NCBI RefSeq assembly: GCF_003268675.1
Contig: NZ_CP029378.1
Location: 7,626,001-7,690,000, forward strand
Direction of reading: 5' to 3'
From: Streptomyces bacillaris
GTDB lineage: Bacteria > Actinomycetota > Actinomycetes > Streptomycetales > Streptomycetaceae
Length of the DNA stretch: 64,000 bases
Part shown: one piece after another, positions 37,473 through 46,423 of the stretch
Layout of the letters: every line of letters begins with the position of its first letter
How positions within the stretch are numbered: position 1 is the first letter of the stretch
Made by a program: the position numbers and the translations under genes
Notes under the pieces: generated by a model
Databases searched by the model: none
What the model saw: the letters and a program-made list of their open reading frames with translations, nothing else
What the model was told of the DNA's origin: nothing

Positions 37473-38993
37473 ATGCCGACCTTCTCCGCGTACGACACCA
37501 CCCGGCTCGCCTACCACCTGGTGGGGGAGGGCGAGCCGCTGATCTGCCTGCCCGGCGGGCCGATGAGGGCGAGCGCCTGCCTGGGGGAGCTGGGCGGGCT
37601 CGGTGCCGTACGGCAGCTGGTCCTGCTCGACCTGCGCGGAACGGGCGACTCCGCCGCACCCGAAGACCCCGCCACCTACCGGTGCGACCGGCTCGTCGAC
37701 GACGTGGAGGCGCTGCGCGAACACCTCGGCCTGGACCGGATCGACCTGCTGGCCCACTCGGCGGGCGCGAACCTGGCCCAGCTGTACGCCGCCCGGCACC
37801 CGGAGCGGCTGCGCACCCTCACCCTGATCACCCCCTCCACCCAGGCCGCCGGTATCCCCGTCACCCACCAGGACCTGCGCGACGCGGCCCGGCTGCGCAG
37901 CGGCGAACCCTGGTACGCCGAGGCACGGGCCGCCCAGGAGGCGCTGCTCGCGGGCGGGCCCTTCGCCGAGCTGTGGCCCGCCGTCCGGCCGCTCACCTAC
38001 GGCCGCTGGGACGGGACGGCGAAGGCCCACGCCGCCGCCTCCGCCGGGCAGACCAACGCCGAGGCGCGCGGCCGGTACGACGACGGCGCGTACGACCCCG
38101 CCACCACCGTCCCGGCCCTGCGCGAGCTGACCGCGCCGGTCCTCGTCCTCGCCGGGGAGCTGGACGGTCACCCGAGCCCGGACCGGGCGACGGAGCTGGC
38201 CGCGCTCTTCCCGTACGGCGAGTTCACCGTCCAGAAGGGCGCGGGGCACTTCCCGTGGCTCGACGATCCGGGGGCCTTCTCCCGTACGGTCGCGGCCTTC
38301 CTCGACGGGGAGGTCCGGAGTGTGTCGGCGGGCGGTGTCCGGCTCGCCTACCGGGTGTGGGGCGACCCCGCCGCCCCGCCGGTCGTCCTGCTCCACGGCC
38401 GGGGAGGCTCCTCCCTCACCTGGACGCGGATCGCCGGGGAACTGGCCGCCGAACACCGCGTGTACGCCCCCGACTTCCGGGGCCACGGGCTCAGCGACTG
38501 GCCCGGCCACTACTCCTTCGAGCTGTTCCGCGACGACCTGCACGCCTTCCTGGAGGCCCGCAACCTGGCGGGCGCCACCGTCGTGGGGCACTCCATGGGC
38601 GGGGTGGCCGCCTACCTCCTCGCCCAGCGCGAACCGGGGCTCATCGGCCGGCTCGTCATCGAGGACGCCCCGCCGCTCCTCCCGCTCGACCCGCCCCGCC
38701 CGGCCGCCGAACGCCCCGAAGGCGAGCTGGACTTCGACTGGCCCGTCGTCCCGCACACCGACGCCCAGCTGAACGCCCCGGACCCGGCCTCCCGCGAGCG
38801 GCTGGCCGAGATCACCGCCCCGACGCTGGTCATCGGCGGCGGTGCGACGAGCCACATCGACCAGAAACAGCTGGCCCACATGGCGGAGACCATCCCCGAC
38901 GCCGTGTTCGTCACCATCGAGGCGGGCCACCTCGTCCACACCGCCCGGCCGGAGGAGTTCCTCGCCGCGCTCCGGTCGTTCGGCCTGGGCTGA
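37473..38993 (+). CDS. Two-domain fused alpha/beta-hydrolase
   Basis: 506 residues made of two complete alpha/beta-hydrolase units in one chain. Unit 1 (about 1-275) has oxyanion LPGGP, nucleophile elbow AHSAGA with Ser96, and a late GAGHFPW His. Unit 2 (about 285-506) has LLHGRGGSS, GHSMGG with Ser374, and EAGHLVH. Unit 1 resembles proline iminopeptidases (DLRGTGDS) and unit 2 resembles haloalkane/ester hydrolases (DFRGHGLSDWPG). Both keep a nucleophile and a His, so both may be active. ATG 37473 is chosen; ATG 37464 three codons earlier is in frame. It is divergent from paaK. Confidence 0.87.
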   Translation: MPTFSAYDTTRLAYHLVGEGEPLICLPGGPMRASACLGELGGLGAVRQLVLLDLRGTGDSAAPEDPATYRCDRLVDDVEALREHLGLDRIDLLAHSAGANLAQLYAARHPERLRTLTLITPSTQAAGIPVTHQDLRDAARLRSGEPWYAEARAAQEALLAGGPFAELWPAVRPLTYGRWDGTAKAHAAASAGQTNAEARGRYDDGAYDPATTVPALRELTAPVLVLAGELDGHPSPDRATELAALFPYGEFTVQKGAGHFPWLDDPGAFSRTVAAFLDGEVRSVSAGGVRLAYRVWGDPAAPPVVLLHGRGGSSLTWTRIAGELAAEHRVYAPDFRGHGLSDWPGHYSFELFRDDLHAFLEARNLAGATVVGHSMGGVAAYLLAQREPGLIGRLVIEDAPPLLPLDPPRPAAERPEGELDFDWPVVPHTDAQLNAPDPASRERLAEITAPTLVIGGGATSHIDQKQLAHMAETIPDAVFVTIEAGHLVHTARPEEFLAALRSFGLG

Positions 38994-38996
38994 CCG

Positions 38997-39919
38997 TCAG
39001 CGCCGCTCCGGCGGGGCCGGGACCAGCCGGTACGCGTCGCCCGCGCGCCGGACGGATCCGGCGGTCGGCGGCGGGAAGTGGGTGCCGAGCAGCAGCGCCG
39101 GGTGCCGGCCAGCGAGTCGAGCAGCCGGTGCCGGGTCCGGGCCGCGAGACCGGGGTCGAGGTCCGCGCAGCTGCAGATCCCGGGGTGCGTCAGCTGGACG
39201 GGGTGGTGGATGCTGTCGCCGGTGACGACCGCCCGCTCGCCGTGGCTGCTCAGCTCCACCGCCACCTGCCCCGGTGTATGGCCGGGCGTCGGCAGCAGAC
39301 GTACGCCCGGGGCGATGTCCGTACCCCCGTCGGAGACGTCCACCAGATCGAAGAGACCCGCCTCCCGGACGGGGTGCACGGCGTCCCGGAACATCTGCTG
39401 CTGCGGCTCGTCCGGCTCGGCGCCTGCCCAGTGGTCCCACTCGGTGCGCGAGGTGAGATACCGCGCGTTGGGGAACATAGGCACCCGGTTATCGCCCTCG
39501 GCCCGGGTGTTCCGCCCCACGTGGTCGGTGTGGAGGTGGGTCAGCACGACGAGGTCGACGCTCTTCGGCGCGAAGTCCGCCGCCTTCAGCCGCTCCTCGT
39601 AAGCGGTCCGCTGCTGGTGCCAGGCGGGGTTGGCCCGCTGCTTCCCGTTGCCGATGCCGGTGTCGACGACGATCCGCAGGCCGTCCGTCTCGACGGCGAA
39701 ACCGTGGCTCGCCAGTCGGAGGACCCCCTGGTCGTCGGCGAACTCGGGGAGCAGCCAGGGTGTCCGGGTGACGAGATCGGCGGTCGCCTCGGGCAGCAGC
39801 CACGGCCCGGTCTCCGGCGGCAGGGGCGTCTCGTCGATGCGCCGGACGGTGTGGTCGCCCACGGACCACGTGGGGACGGGGCGCGTGGATGCCGGTCCGG
39901 TGCTGGCTTGCCTGATCAC
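38997..39919 (-). pseudogene. MBL-fold metallo-hydrolase with a late frameshift
   Basis: From GTG 39919 (GAGGGG upstream) the frame encodes a metallo-beta-lactamase-fold protein with THLHTDHVG, the GHTPGQVAVE His, and TGDSIHHPVQ. Near 39105-39111 the frame breaks: the expected ending (AGRHPALLLGTHFPPPTAGSV...) is found in the neighbouring frame and stops at 38997, 3 bases from the hydrolase stop. Loss of one 4-base GGCC unit in a GGCCGGCC run would explain the break. The metal ligand in GTHFPPPTAG lies after it. This is either a true pseudogene, a recent mutation, or a sequencing error. Relatives include AHL lactonases and arylsulfatase-like enzymes. It is divergent from a TetR gene that may control it. 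Confidence 0.85.
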
Positions 39920-39943
39920 GGGGCCCCTCAGAGCAGAGCTAAC

Positions 39944-39956
39944 GCAAACACATTGC
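39944..39956. promoter_or_regulatory. Candidate TetR operator in the MBL/TetR divergent spacer
   Basis: An inverted repeat GCAA-N5-TTGC lies in the 62-bp AT-richer gap between the two starts, where autoregulated TetR genes usually keep their operator. Confidence 0.45.
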
Positions 39957-39981
39957 TTTTACGTATCCGAGGAGGAGCTGC

Positions 39982-40542
39982 ATGAGCCCCAGGCCGATGG
40001 CCCGCCCCGGCGGGCGCAGCGCACGGGTGCAGGAGGCCGTCCACGCGGCGGTCCGTGACCTCCTGGGTGAAGTGGGCCGGGACGCGCTGACCGTGCCCCT
40101 GGTGGCGGCCCGAGCCGGGGTCACGCCGTCCACCGTCTACCGCCGCTGGGGCGATCTGCGCGAGCTGCTCTCCGACGTCGCGGTCGAGCACCTGCGCCCG
40201 GACGCCGACCCCGCCGACCTCGGCAGCCTCCGGGCCGACCTCGACGCGTGGGCGGAGCAGTTCCTCGACGAGATAGCCTCCCCGGCCGGACGCGCCTCCA
40301 TCAGGGACGCGCTCCTCGGTGACCCCGACGGCGACAACGCCGGCCGCTGCTCCGCGTACGCCGCCCAGCAGATCGAGGCCATCCTGAACCGCGCCGCCCG
40401 GCGCGGCGAACCGGCCCCGGACACGGAAACGCTCATCGACCTGGTCGTGGCACCGGTCATGTACCGCATCCTGTTCCGCCCCGGTGGCCTGGACGCCGCG
40501 TACGTACAGGGCCTGGTGACCCACGCCCTCGGCGGGCGGTGA
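39982..40542 (+). CDS. TetR/AcrR-family repressor
   Basis: 186 residues. The N-terminal helix-turn-helix reads LTVPLVAARAGVTPSTVYRRWGDLRELLSDVA (about 36-68), typical TetR. The all-helical C-terminal part is the ligand and dimer domain, ending in the TetR_C form with PVMYRILFRPGGLD. ATG 39982 has a strong GGAGGAG site 7 bases upstream. It is divergent from the MBL gene and 4 bases before the convergent CoA ligase stop. The ligand is unknown. Confidence 0.93.
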   Translation: MSPRPMARPGGRSARVQEAVHAAVRDLLGEVGRDALTVPLVAARAGVTPSTVYRRWGDLRELLSDVAVEHLRPDADPADLGSLRADLDAWAEQFLDEIASPAGRASIRDALLGDPDGDNAGRCSAYAAQQIEAILNRAARRGEPAPDTETLIDLVVAPVMYRILFRPGGLDAAYVQGLVTHALGGR

Positions 40543-40546
40543 CCTC

Positions 40547-42172
40547 TCAGTCGTCCGCCCTCGCCCCGGCCGCCGCCACCGCCTTGGCCCAGCGGTAGTC
40601 AGCCTTGCCGCTCGGTGAGCGCTGGATCCGGTCGGCCAGGACCAGGGCGCGCGGGATCTTGTATCCGGCGAGCCGGGTCCGGCAGTGGGCCTGGACCGCG
40701 TCCAGGTCCAACGCCGCCGCCCCCTCGCGGAGTTCGAGGACGGCCGCGACCCTGCTGCCCCAGCGTGCGTCGGGGACGCCCGCCACGAGTGCGTCGTACA
40801 CGTCCGGGTGGGACTTGAGGGCCTGCTCGACCTCCTCCGGATAGACCTTCTCCCCGCCGGTGTTGATGCACTGCGAGCCCCGGCCGAGCACGGTGACGAT
40901 GCCGTCCGCGTCCACGGTCGCCATGTCGCCCAGCAGCACCCACCGTTCGCCGTTCTTGTGGAAGAAGGTGTCGGCGGTCTTGGCCGGGTCGTTGTAGTAG
41001 CCGAGCGGTACGTGGCCCCGCTGGGCGATGCGACCCACCTCGCCCGGTGCCACCGGCTCGTACGTCGCCGGATCGACCACGGCCGTACGGGCGTTGACCT
41101 GGACCCGGAAGCCGCGCTCGGGGCCGGAGTCGGCGGTCGCCGTGCCGTTGAAGCCGGACTCGGAGGAGCCGAAGTTGTTGAGCAGCATCACGGTCGGCAC
41201 CAGCGCCTGGAACTCCGCCCGCACCGAGTCCGACATGATCGCCCCGGAGCTGGAGACGGAGAACAGCGACGAACAGTCCGTCCCGCGCAGCGGCCCGTTG
41301 AGGGCGTCGATCAGCGGACGCAGCATCGCGTCGCCCACCAGGGAGACGCTGGTGACCTTCTCCCTCTCGATCGTCCGCAGCACCTCCTCGGGGACGAACT
41401 TGCGGTGCACGACGACCCGTTGACCGAAGTTGAAGCCGATGAACGCGGTGAGCGTGGAGGTGCCGTGCATCAGCGGGGGAGTGGGGAAGAAGGTGATGCC
41501 GTCCCCGCCCGCCGCCACCCGCTCGGCCAGCTCCTGCGGACTCCTCACCGGTTCCCCGGTCGGCGCGCCACCACCAAGGCCCGAGAAGAACAGATCCTCC
41601 TGACGCCACATCACCCCCTTGGGCATACCGGTCGTGCCGCCGGTGTAGATGATGAACTGGTCGTCGGCGGAGCGGGGTTCGAAGCCGCGCAGGGGGGAGC
41701 CGGAGCTCTCGGCCTCGGTGAAGGGGGCGGCCTCCAGGTCCGGTGGAGCGGGCGTCGATCCCACCCGGACCAGGTGGCGCAGTGCCGGGGCCTGCGCGGA
41801 CGCCGCCGCCACCCGCTCGTCGAACGCGCCGTCGAAGACGAGCCCCGCCAGATCCGCGTCCCGGTAGAGGTAGACCAATTCCTCTTCTACGTAGCGGTAG
41901 TTGACGTTCACCGGCACCAGCCGGGCCTTGAGTGCCCCCAGGGCTGTCTGGAGGTACTCGATCCCGTTGTAGAGGTGCAGACCCAGGTGTTCGCCCGGGC
42001 GGAGGCCCGCGCCGATGAGGTGGTGGGCGATCCGGTTGGCGGCGGCGTCCAGCTGGAGGTAGGTGAGACGCCGCTCGGCGCCCGTACCGGGATGGTCGAC
42101 GTAGAGGAGTGCCTCACGGTCGGGGACCACGTCCACGACCGACTCGAACAGGTCGGCAAGGTTGTACTCCAC
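40547..42172 (-). CDS. Acyl-CoA synthetase (FadD type)
   Basis: 541 residues from GTG 42172 with AGGAGG 5 bases upstream. ANL motifs: P-loop YTGGTTGMPKGVMW, NNFGSSESGF, GDMATVDADGIVTVLGRGSQCINTGGEKVYPEEVE, and catalytic Lys in SPSGKADYRW. The MPKGVMWR form and the phrase EEVEQALKSHPDVYDALV resemble the steroid/fatty-acid FadD group of actinobacteria. It is divergent from the hydratase-thiolase operon across the TCTGA-N7-TCAGA operator, so the ligase and the operon probably respond to one regulator and handle one acyl substrate. Confidence 0.92.
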   Translation of the reverse strand: MEYNLADLFESVVDVVPDREALLYVDHPGTGAERRLTYLQLDAAANRIAHHLIGAGLRPGEHLGLHLYNGIEYLQTALGALKARLVPVNVNYRYVEEELVYLYRDADLAGLVFDGAFDERVAAASAQAPALRHLVRVGSTPAPPDLEAAPFTEAESSGSPLRGFEPRSADDQFIIYTGGTTGMPKGVMWRQEDLFFSGLGGGAPTGEPVRSPQELAERVAAGGDGITFFPTPPLMHGTSTLTAFIGFNFGQRVVVHRKFVPEEVLRTIEREKVTSVSLVGDAMLRPLIDALNGPLRGTDCSSLFSVSSSGAIMSDSVRAEFQALVPTVMLLNNFGSSESGFNGTATADSGPERGFRVQVNARTAVVDPATYEPVAPGEVGRIAQRGHVPLGYYNDPAKTADTFFHKNGERWVLLGDMATVDADGIVTVLGRGSQCINTGGEKVYPEEVEQALKSHPDVYDALVAGVPDARWGSRVAAVLELREGAAALDLDAVQAHCRTRLAGYKIPRALVLADRIQRSPSGKADYRWAKAVAAAGARADD

Positions 42173-42258
42173 CGTTCCTCCTGACCCCGGATGACTGGCG
42201 ACTCGGCCGTCATTAGAGCGCCGGTCGGCACAAGTGGGAAGGGGCGGCGTCGAAAGAA

Positions 42259-42275
42259 TCTGACTGACAGTCAGA
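42259..42275. promoter_or_regulatory. Perfect 17-bp palindromic operator between FadD-type ligase and enoyl-CoA hydratase
   Basis: TCTGACTGACAGTCAGA is perfectly symmetric about its central base and has the flanks AAAGAA and AAA also found at 26357-26373. It lies 87 bases from the ligase start and 64 bases from the hydratase start. Confidence 0.75.
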
Positions 42276-42338
42276 AAACTATTGAACTGTGAACCCGCCT
42301 CCTGCAACCTGTTCCAGGTCCGCAGAGGGGAGTTCGTC

Positions 42339-43139
42339 ATGGGCGGTACGGAACACCTGACCGTGGAGCGCGAGGGCGCCACACTGGTGCTCACCCTGAA
42401 CAGGCCGGAGGCCAGGAACGCGCTGTCGCTGCCGATGCTCGTCGGCCTCTACGACGGCTGGCTCGCGGCCGACGCCGACGACGGGGTCCGCTCGATCGTC
42501 CTCACCGGCGCGGGCGGCGCGTTCTGCTCCGGCATGGACCTCAAGGCGCTCGCGGGCGACGGCATGGCGGGGCAGGAGTACCGCGCGCGGATGACCGCCG
42601 ACCCGGACCTGCACTGGAAGGCGATGCTGCGCCACCACCGCCCGCGCAAACCGGTGATCGCCGCCGTGGAGGGCCCCTGTGTCGCCGGGGGCACCGAGAT
42701 CCTCGTGGGAACGGATATCCGTATCGCCGGGGCGGGCGCCACCTTCGGGCTCTTCGAGGTCCGGCGCGGCCTCTTCCCCATCGGCGGCTCCACCGTCCGG
42801 CTGCCGCGCCAGATCCCGCACACCCACGCCCTCGAAATGCTCCTCACCGGTCGCCCGTACACCGCCGACGAGGCCGCCTCCATCGGGCTCATCGGCCGGG
42901 TCGTGCCCGACGGCACCGCCCGGGAGGAGGCCCTCGCCGTCGCCGAACGGATCAACGCCTGCGGCCCGCTCGCCGTGGAGGCCGTCAAGGCGTCGGTCTA
43001 CGAAGGCGCCGAGCTGACCGAGAGCGAGGCGCTGGCCGCCGAACTCCAGCGCGGCTGGCCCGTGTTCGCCACCGAGGACGCCAAGGAGGGCGCCCGCGCC
43101 TTCGCCGAGAAGCGCCCGCCCGTCTACCGCCGCGCCTGA
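42339..43139 (+). CDS. Enoyl-CoA hydratase/isomerase (crotonase family)
   Basis: 266 residues from ATG 42339 (GAGGGGAG upstream); the in-frame ATG at 42282 lies just downstream of the operator and lacks a ribosome site. Crotonase motifs are LNRPEARNALSLPM, the oxyanion loop SGMDLKALAGDG and AVEGPCVAGGTEILVGTDIRIAG with the second oxyanion Gly. The residue after GGTE matches hydratases with a Glu, while the second position is Arg/Gly-rich (FGLFEVRRGLFPIGG), so hydratase versus isomerase is open. It is the first gene of a four-gene + strand unit. Confidence 0.92.
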   Translation: MGGTEHLTVEREGATLVLTLNRPEARNALSLPMLVGLYDGWLAADADDGVRSIVLTGAGGAFCSGMDLKALAGDGMAGQEYRARMTADPDLHWKAMLRHHRPRKPVIAAVEGPCVAGGTEILVGTDIRIAGAGATFGLFEVRRGLFPIGGSTVRLPRQIPHTHALEMLLTGRPYTADEAASIGLIGRVVPDGTAREEALAVAERINACGPLAVEAVKASVYEGAELTESEALAAELQRGWPVFATEDAKEGARAFAEKRPPVYRRA

Positions 43140-43216
43140 CCCCGCGTCTCGTGCCCCGAGCCCCAAGTCCTCAGCCCGGAGACCGGAGTTCTGATTCCTG
43201 AGCCTAGGAGAGAGCC

Positions 43217-44164
43217 ATGACCGAGATCCTCAGCGCCCCGCTGGTGGTCGAGTTCCCCTTCACCCGCTCCCTGGGCCCCGTCCAGAGCGCCTTCCTCACC
43301 GGACTGCGCGAGCGCACCGTCCTCGGCGTCCGCACCGACGACGGCAGGGTCCTCGTCCCGCCCGTCGAGTACGACCCCGTCACCGCGAACGAACTCCGCT
43401 CGCTCCTCCGGGTCGCCCCCACCGGCACCGTCACCACCTGGGCCTGGAACCCCGCCCCGCGCCGCGACCAGCCCCTGGGCACCCCCTTCGCCTGGGTGCT
43501 CGTCCGCCTCGACGGCGCCGACACCGCGCTCCTGCACGCCCTGGACGCCCCCGGACCCGACGCCGTGCACACCGGGATGCGCGTCCGGATCCGCTGGGCC
43601 GCCACCCGTACCGGAGCCATCACCGACATCGCCTGCTTCGAGCCGTACGACGGTGAGCCGGGAACCACCGAACCCGTGCCGCACGGCGGGGAGTTCACCG
43701 ACTCCGTCACCGGCATCACCGTCCCCGCCCGCCTGGACTACGTCCACACCCCCGGCCGCGCCCAGAGCGCCTACCTCAAGGCGCTGGAGGACCACCGCAC
43801 CGTCGGCGAACGCTGCCCCGCCTGCCGCAAGGTCTACGTACCGCCGCGCGGCGCCTGCCCCACCTGCGGCATCGCCACCGCCGAGCAGGTCGAGGTCGGC
43901 CCGCGCGGCACCGTCACCACCTTCTGCATCGTCAACATCAAAGCGAAGAACCTGGACATCGACGTCCCCTACGTCTACGCCCACATCGCCCTCGACGGCG
44001 CCGACCTCGCGCTCCACGGCCGCATCGCCGGCATCCCGTACGACCAGGTCCGCATGGGGCTGCGCGTCGAGCCGGTCTGGGCCGAGGGCGCCCGCCACCC
44101 CGACCACTACCGGCCCACCGGGGAGCCCGACGCCGGCTACGACACGTACAAGGAGCTGGTGTAG
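43217..44164 (+). CDS. Tandem DUF35 OB-fold / zinc-ribbon acyl-CoA-binding protein
   Basis: 315 residues formed by two copies of the DUF35 unit. The second (about 180-300) has an intact rubredoxin-like zinc ribbon CPACRKVYVPPRGACPTCG followed by the OB fold. The first (about 20-155) keeps the fold (LGVRTDDGRVLVPPVEYDP) but has lost all the zinc cysteines. DUF35 proteins bind thiolase-fold partners and shield their active site, as ChsH2 does with Ltp2 in steroid side-chain removal. The two thiolase-fold genes follow directly (stop TAG then ATG with no gap), supporting a complex. Confidence 0.88.
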   Translation: MTEILSAPLVVEFPFTRSLGPVQSAFLTGLRERTVLGVRTDDGRVLVPPVEYDPVTANELRSLLRVAPTGTVTTWAWNPAPRRDQPLGTPFAWVLVRLDGADTALLHALDAPGPDAVHTGMRVRIRWAATRTGAITDIACFEPYDGEPGTTEPVPHGGEFTDSVTGITVPARLDYVHTPGRAQSAYLKALEDHRTVGERCPACRKVYVPPRGACPTCGIATAEQVEVGPRGTVTTFCIVNIKAKNLDIDVPYVYAHIALDGADLALHGRIAGIPYDQVRMGLRVEPVWAEGARHPDHYRPTGEPDAGYDTYKELV

Positions 44165-45217
44165 ATGCGAGACGTGGCGATCGTCGCCTTCGCCCAGAGC
44201 CCGCACCGACGGCGTACGGACGAACTCTCCGAGGTCGACCTGCTGATGCCCGTCCTCCACCAGGTGCTGGAGACCACCGGCCTCAAGGCCAACGAGATCG
44301 GCTTCACCTGCTCCGGCTCCGCCGACTACCTCGCCGGGCGCGCCTTCTCCTTCACCATGGCGCTCGACGGCGTCGGCGCCCACCCCCCGATCTCCGAGTC
44401 CCATGTCGAGATGGACGGGGCCTGGGCGCTGTACGAGGCCTGGGTGAAGATCATGACAGGGGAGGCCGACACCGCGCTCGTCTACGCGTACGGCAAGTCC
44501 TCGCCCGGCCAGGTCCGCGACGTCCTCACCCGCCAGCTCGACCCCTACTACCTCGCCCCCCTCTGGCCCGACTCCCTCGCCCTCGCCGCCCTCCAGGCGC
44601 AGGCACTCCTCGACGCGGGCCACGCCGACCGAGCCGCCCTCACCGCCATCGCCACCCGCAGCCGCACCGACGCCGCCGCCAACCCGTACGCCCAGCTCAC
44701 CGGAGACGTCCCCGCCGGGGGCCTCCTGGTCCACCCGCTGCGCACCGGCGACTGCCCGCCCATCGGTGACGGCGCCGCCGCCGTGATCCTCGCCGCCGGG
44801 GACACCGCCCGCGCCCTCTGCGCCCGCCCCGCCTGGATCCGGGGCATCGACCACCGCATCGAGGCCCACGCCCTCGGCGTCCGCGACCTCACCGACTCAC
44901 CCTCCACCCGGCTCGCCGCCCGGCATGCCGGAGCCTTCGAACGGCCTGTCGACACAGCCGAGTTGCACGCCCCCTTCACCTCCCAGGAGGTGATCCTCCG
45001 CACGGCCCTCGACCTCGGCGACGACGTCCGTGTCAACCCCTCCGGAGGAGCCCTCGCCGCCAACCCGATCATGGCGGCGGGCCTCATCCGGCTCGGCGAG
45101 GCCGCCGCCCGCATCCACCGGGGCGCGTCAGTTAGGGCGCTCGCCCACGCCACCTCCGGGCCCTGCCTCCAGCAGAACCTGGTCGCCGTCCTGGAAGGGG
45201 AGAGCGCTCATGGTTAA
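44165..45217 (+). CDS. Thiolase-fold lipid-transfer protein (SCP-x/Ltp2-like), first copy
   Basis: 350 residues of the thiolase superfamily. The C-terminal half has HAPFTSQE, NPSGGALAANP and an ending SGPCLQQNLVAVLE. The N-terminal nucleophile region (ISESHVEMDGAWALYEAW) lacks the catalytic Cys of beta-ketothiolases, so ordinary thiolysis is unlikely. Ltp2-type retro-aldolases also lack it and work with a DUF35 partner. It starts directly at the DUF35 stop, and its stop overlaps the second thiolase-fold gene by 8 bases. Confidence 0.86.
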   Translation: MRDVAIVAFAQSPHRRRTDELSEVDLLMPVLHQVLETTGLKANEIGFTCSGSADYLAGRAFSFTMALDGVGAHPPISESHVEMDGAWALYEAWVKIMTGEADTALVYAYGKSSPGQVRDVLTRQLDPYYLAPLWPDSLALAALQAQALLDAGHADRAALTAIATRSRTDAAANPYAQLTGDVPAGGLLVHPLRTGDCPPIGDGAAAVILAAGDTARALCARPAWIRGIDHRIEAHALGVRDLTDSPSTRLAARHAGAFERPVDTAELHAPFTSQEVILRTALDLGDDVRVNPSGGALAANPIMAAGLIRLGEAAARIHRGASVRALAHATSGPCLQQNLVAVLEGESAHG

Positions 45218-46376
45218 GGAGCCCGTCGCCGTCGTCGGCATCGGCCAGACCAAGCACGTCGCCGCCCGGCACGACGTCTCCATCGCCGGACTGGTCCGCG
45301 AGGCGGCGGTCCGCGCGCTGGAGGACGCCGGACTGACCTGGAGCGACATCGACGCCGTCGTCATCGGCAAGGCCCCCGACTTCTTCGAGGGCGTGATGAT
45401 GCCGGAGCTGTATCTCGCGGACGCGCTCGGAGCCGTCGGCAAACCGATGCTCCGCGTCCACACGGCCGGTTCGGTCGGCGGCTCCACCGCTCTCGTCGCC
45501 GCCAACCTGGTCGCCGCCCGCGTCCACCGGACCGTCCTGACCCTCGCCTTCGAGAAACAGTCCGAGTCCAACGCCATGTGGGGGCTCTCCCTGCCCGTCC
45601 CCTTCCAGCAGCCCCTGCTGGCCGGGGCGGGCGGCTTCTTCGCCCCGCACGTCCGCGCGTACATGCGCCGTACGGGAGCACCGGACACGGTCGGCTCCCT
45701 CGTCGCGTACAAGGACCGCCGCAACGCGCTCAAGAACCCCTACGCGCACATCCACGACCCGGACCTCACCCTGGAGAAGGTCCAGGCGTCCCCCATGCTC
45801 TGGGACCCGATCCGCTACTCGGAGACCTGCCCCTCCTCCGACGGAGCCTGCGCGATGGTCCTCACCGACCGCGAGGGCGCGAGCCGCGCCCCGTACCCGC
45901 CCGCATGGGTGCACGGCGGCGCGATGCGCAGCGAACCCACCCTCTTCGCGGGCAAGGACTTCGTCTCTCCGCAGGCCGGCAAGGACTGCGCGGCCGATGT
46001 CTACCGGCAGGCCCGGATCACCGACCCGCGCCGGGAGATCGACGCCGTCGAGATGTACGTCCCGTTCTCCTGGTACGAGCCGATGTGGCTGGAGAACCTC
46101 GGCTTCGCCGGTGAGGGCGAGGGGTGGAAGCTCACCGAGGCGGGCGTCACCGAACTCGACGGCGACCTCCCCGTCAACCCGTCGGGCGGGGTGCTGTCCA
46201 CCAACCCCATCGGCGCCTCGGGCATGATCCGCTTCGCCGAGGCGGCGCTCCAGGTACGGGGACGGGCGGGCGACCACCAGATCGACGGGGCCACCCGGGC
46301 GGTCGGCCATGCCTACGGCGGCGGGGCGCAGTTCTTCGCCATGTGGCTCGTCGGCTCACAGCCCCCGCCGGGATGA
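45210..46376 (+). CDS. Thiolase-fold lipid-transfer protein, second copy
   Basis: 388 residues from ATG 45210 (GGGGAG upstream), overlapping the previous stop. Thiolase landmarks are IDAVVIGKAPDFFEG, the nucleophile-region phrase RVHTAGSVGGSTALVAAN with Ser or Gly where SCP-x thiolases have Cys, NPSGGVLSTNPIGASG, and GHAYGGGAQFFAM with the His. Again the catalytic Cys appears to be missing. The two copies may form a heteromer. The steroid-like aldol cleavage role is an inference from DUF35 and thiolase pairing and from the divergent FadD gene. Confidence 0.86.
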   Translation: MVKEPVAVVGIGQTKHVAARHDVSIAGLVREAAVRALEDAGLTWSDIDAVVIGKAPDFFEGVMMPELYLADALGAVGKPMLRVHTAGSVGGSTALVAANLVAARVHRTVLTLAFEKQSESNAMWGLSLPVPFQQPLLAGAGGFFAPHVRAYMRRTGAPDTVGSLVAYKDRRNALKNPYAHIHDPDLTLEKVQASPMLWDPIRYSETCPSSDGACAMVLTDREGASRAPYPPAWVHGGAMRSEPTLFAGKDFVSPQAGKDCAADVYRQARITDPRREIDAVEMYVPFSWYEPMWLENLGFAGEGEGWKLTEAGVTELDGDLPVNPSGGVLSTNPIGASGMIRFAEAALQVRGRAGDHQIDGATRAVGHAYGGGAQFFAMWLVGSQPPPG

Positions 46377-46381
46377 CGGCC

Positions 46382-46408
46382 CCCCCGCCCGGGCCTCCCG
46401 GGCGGGGG
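46382..46408. terminator. 12-bp stem-loop after the thiolase-fold operon
   Basis: Arms 46382-46393 and 46397-46408 pair perfectly with a 3-base loop, 6 bases past the stop and 15 bases before the convergent gene's stop. Confidence 0.85.
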
Positions 46409-46423
46409 CTGGGAGGCACCGGC

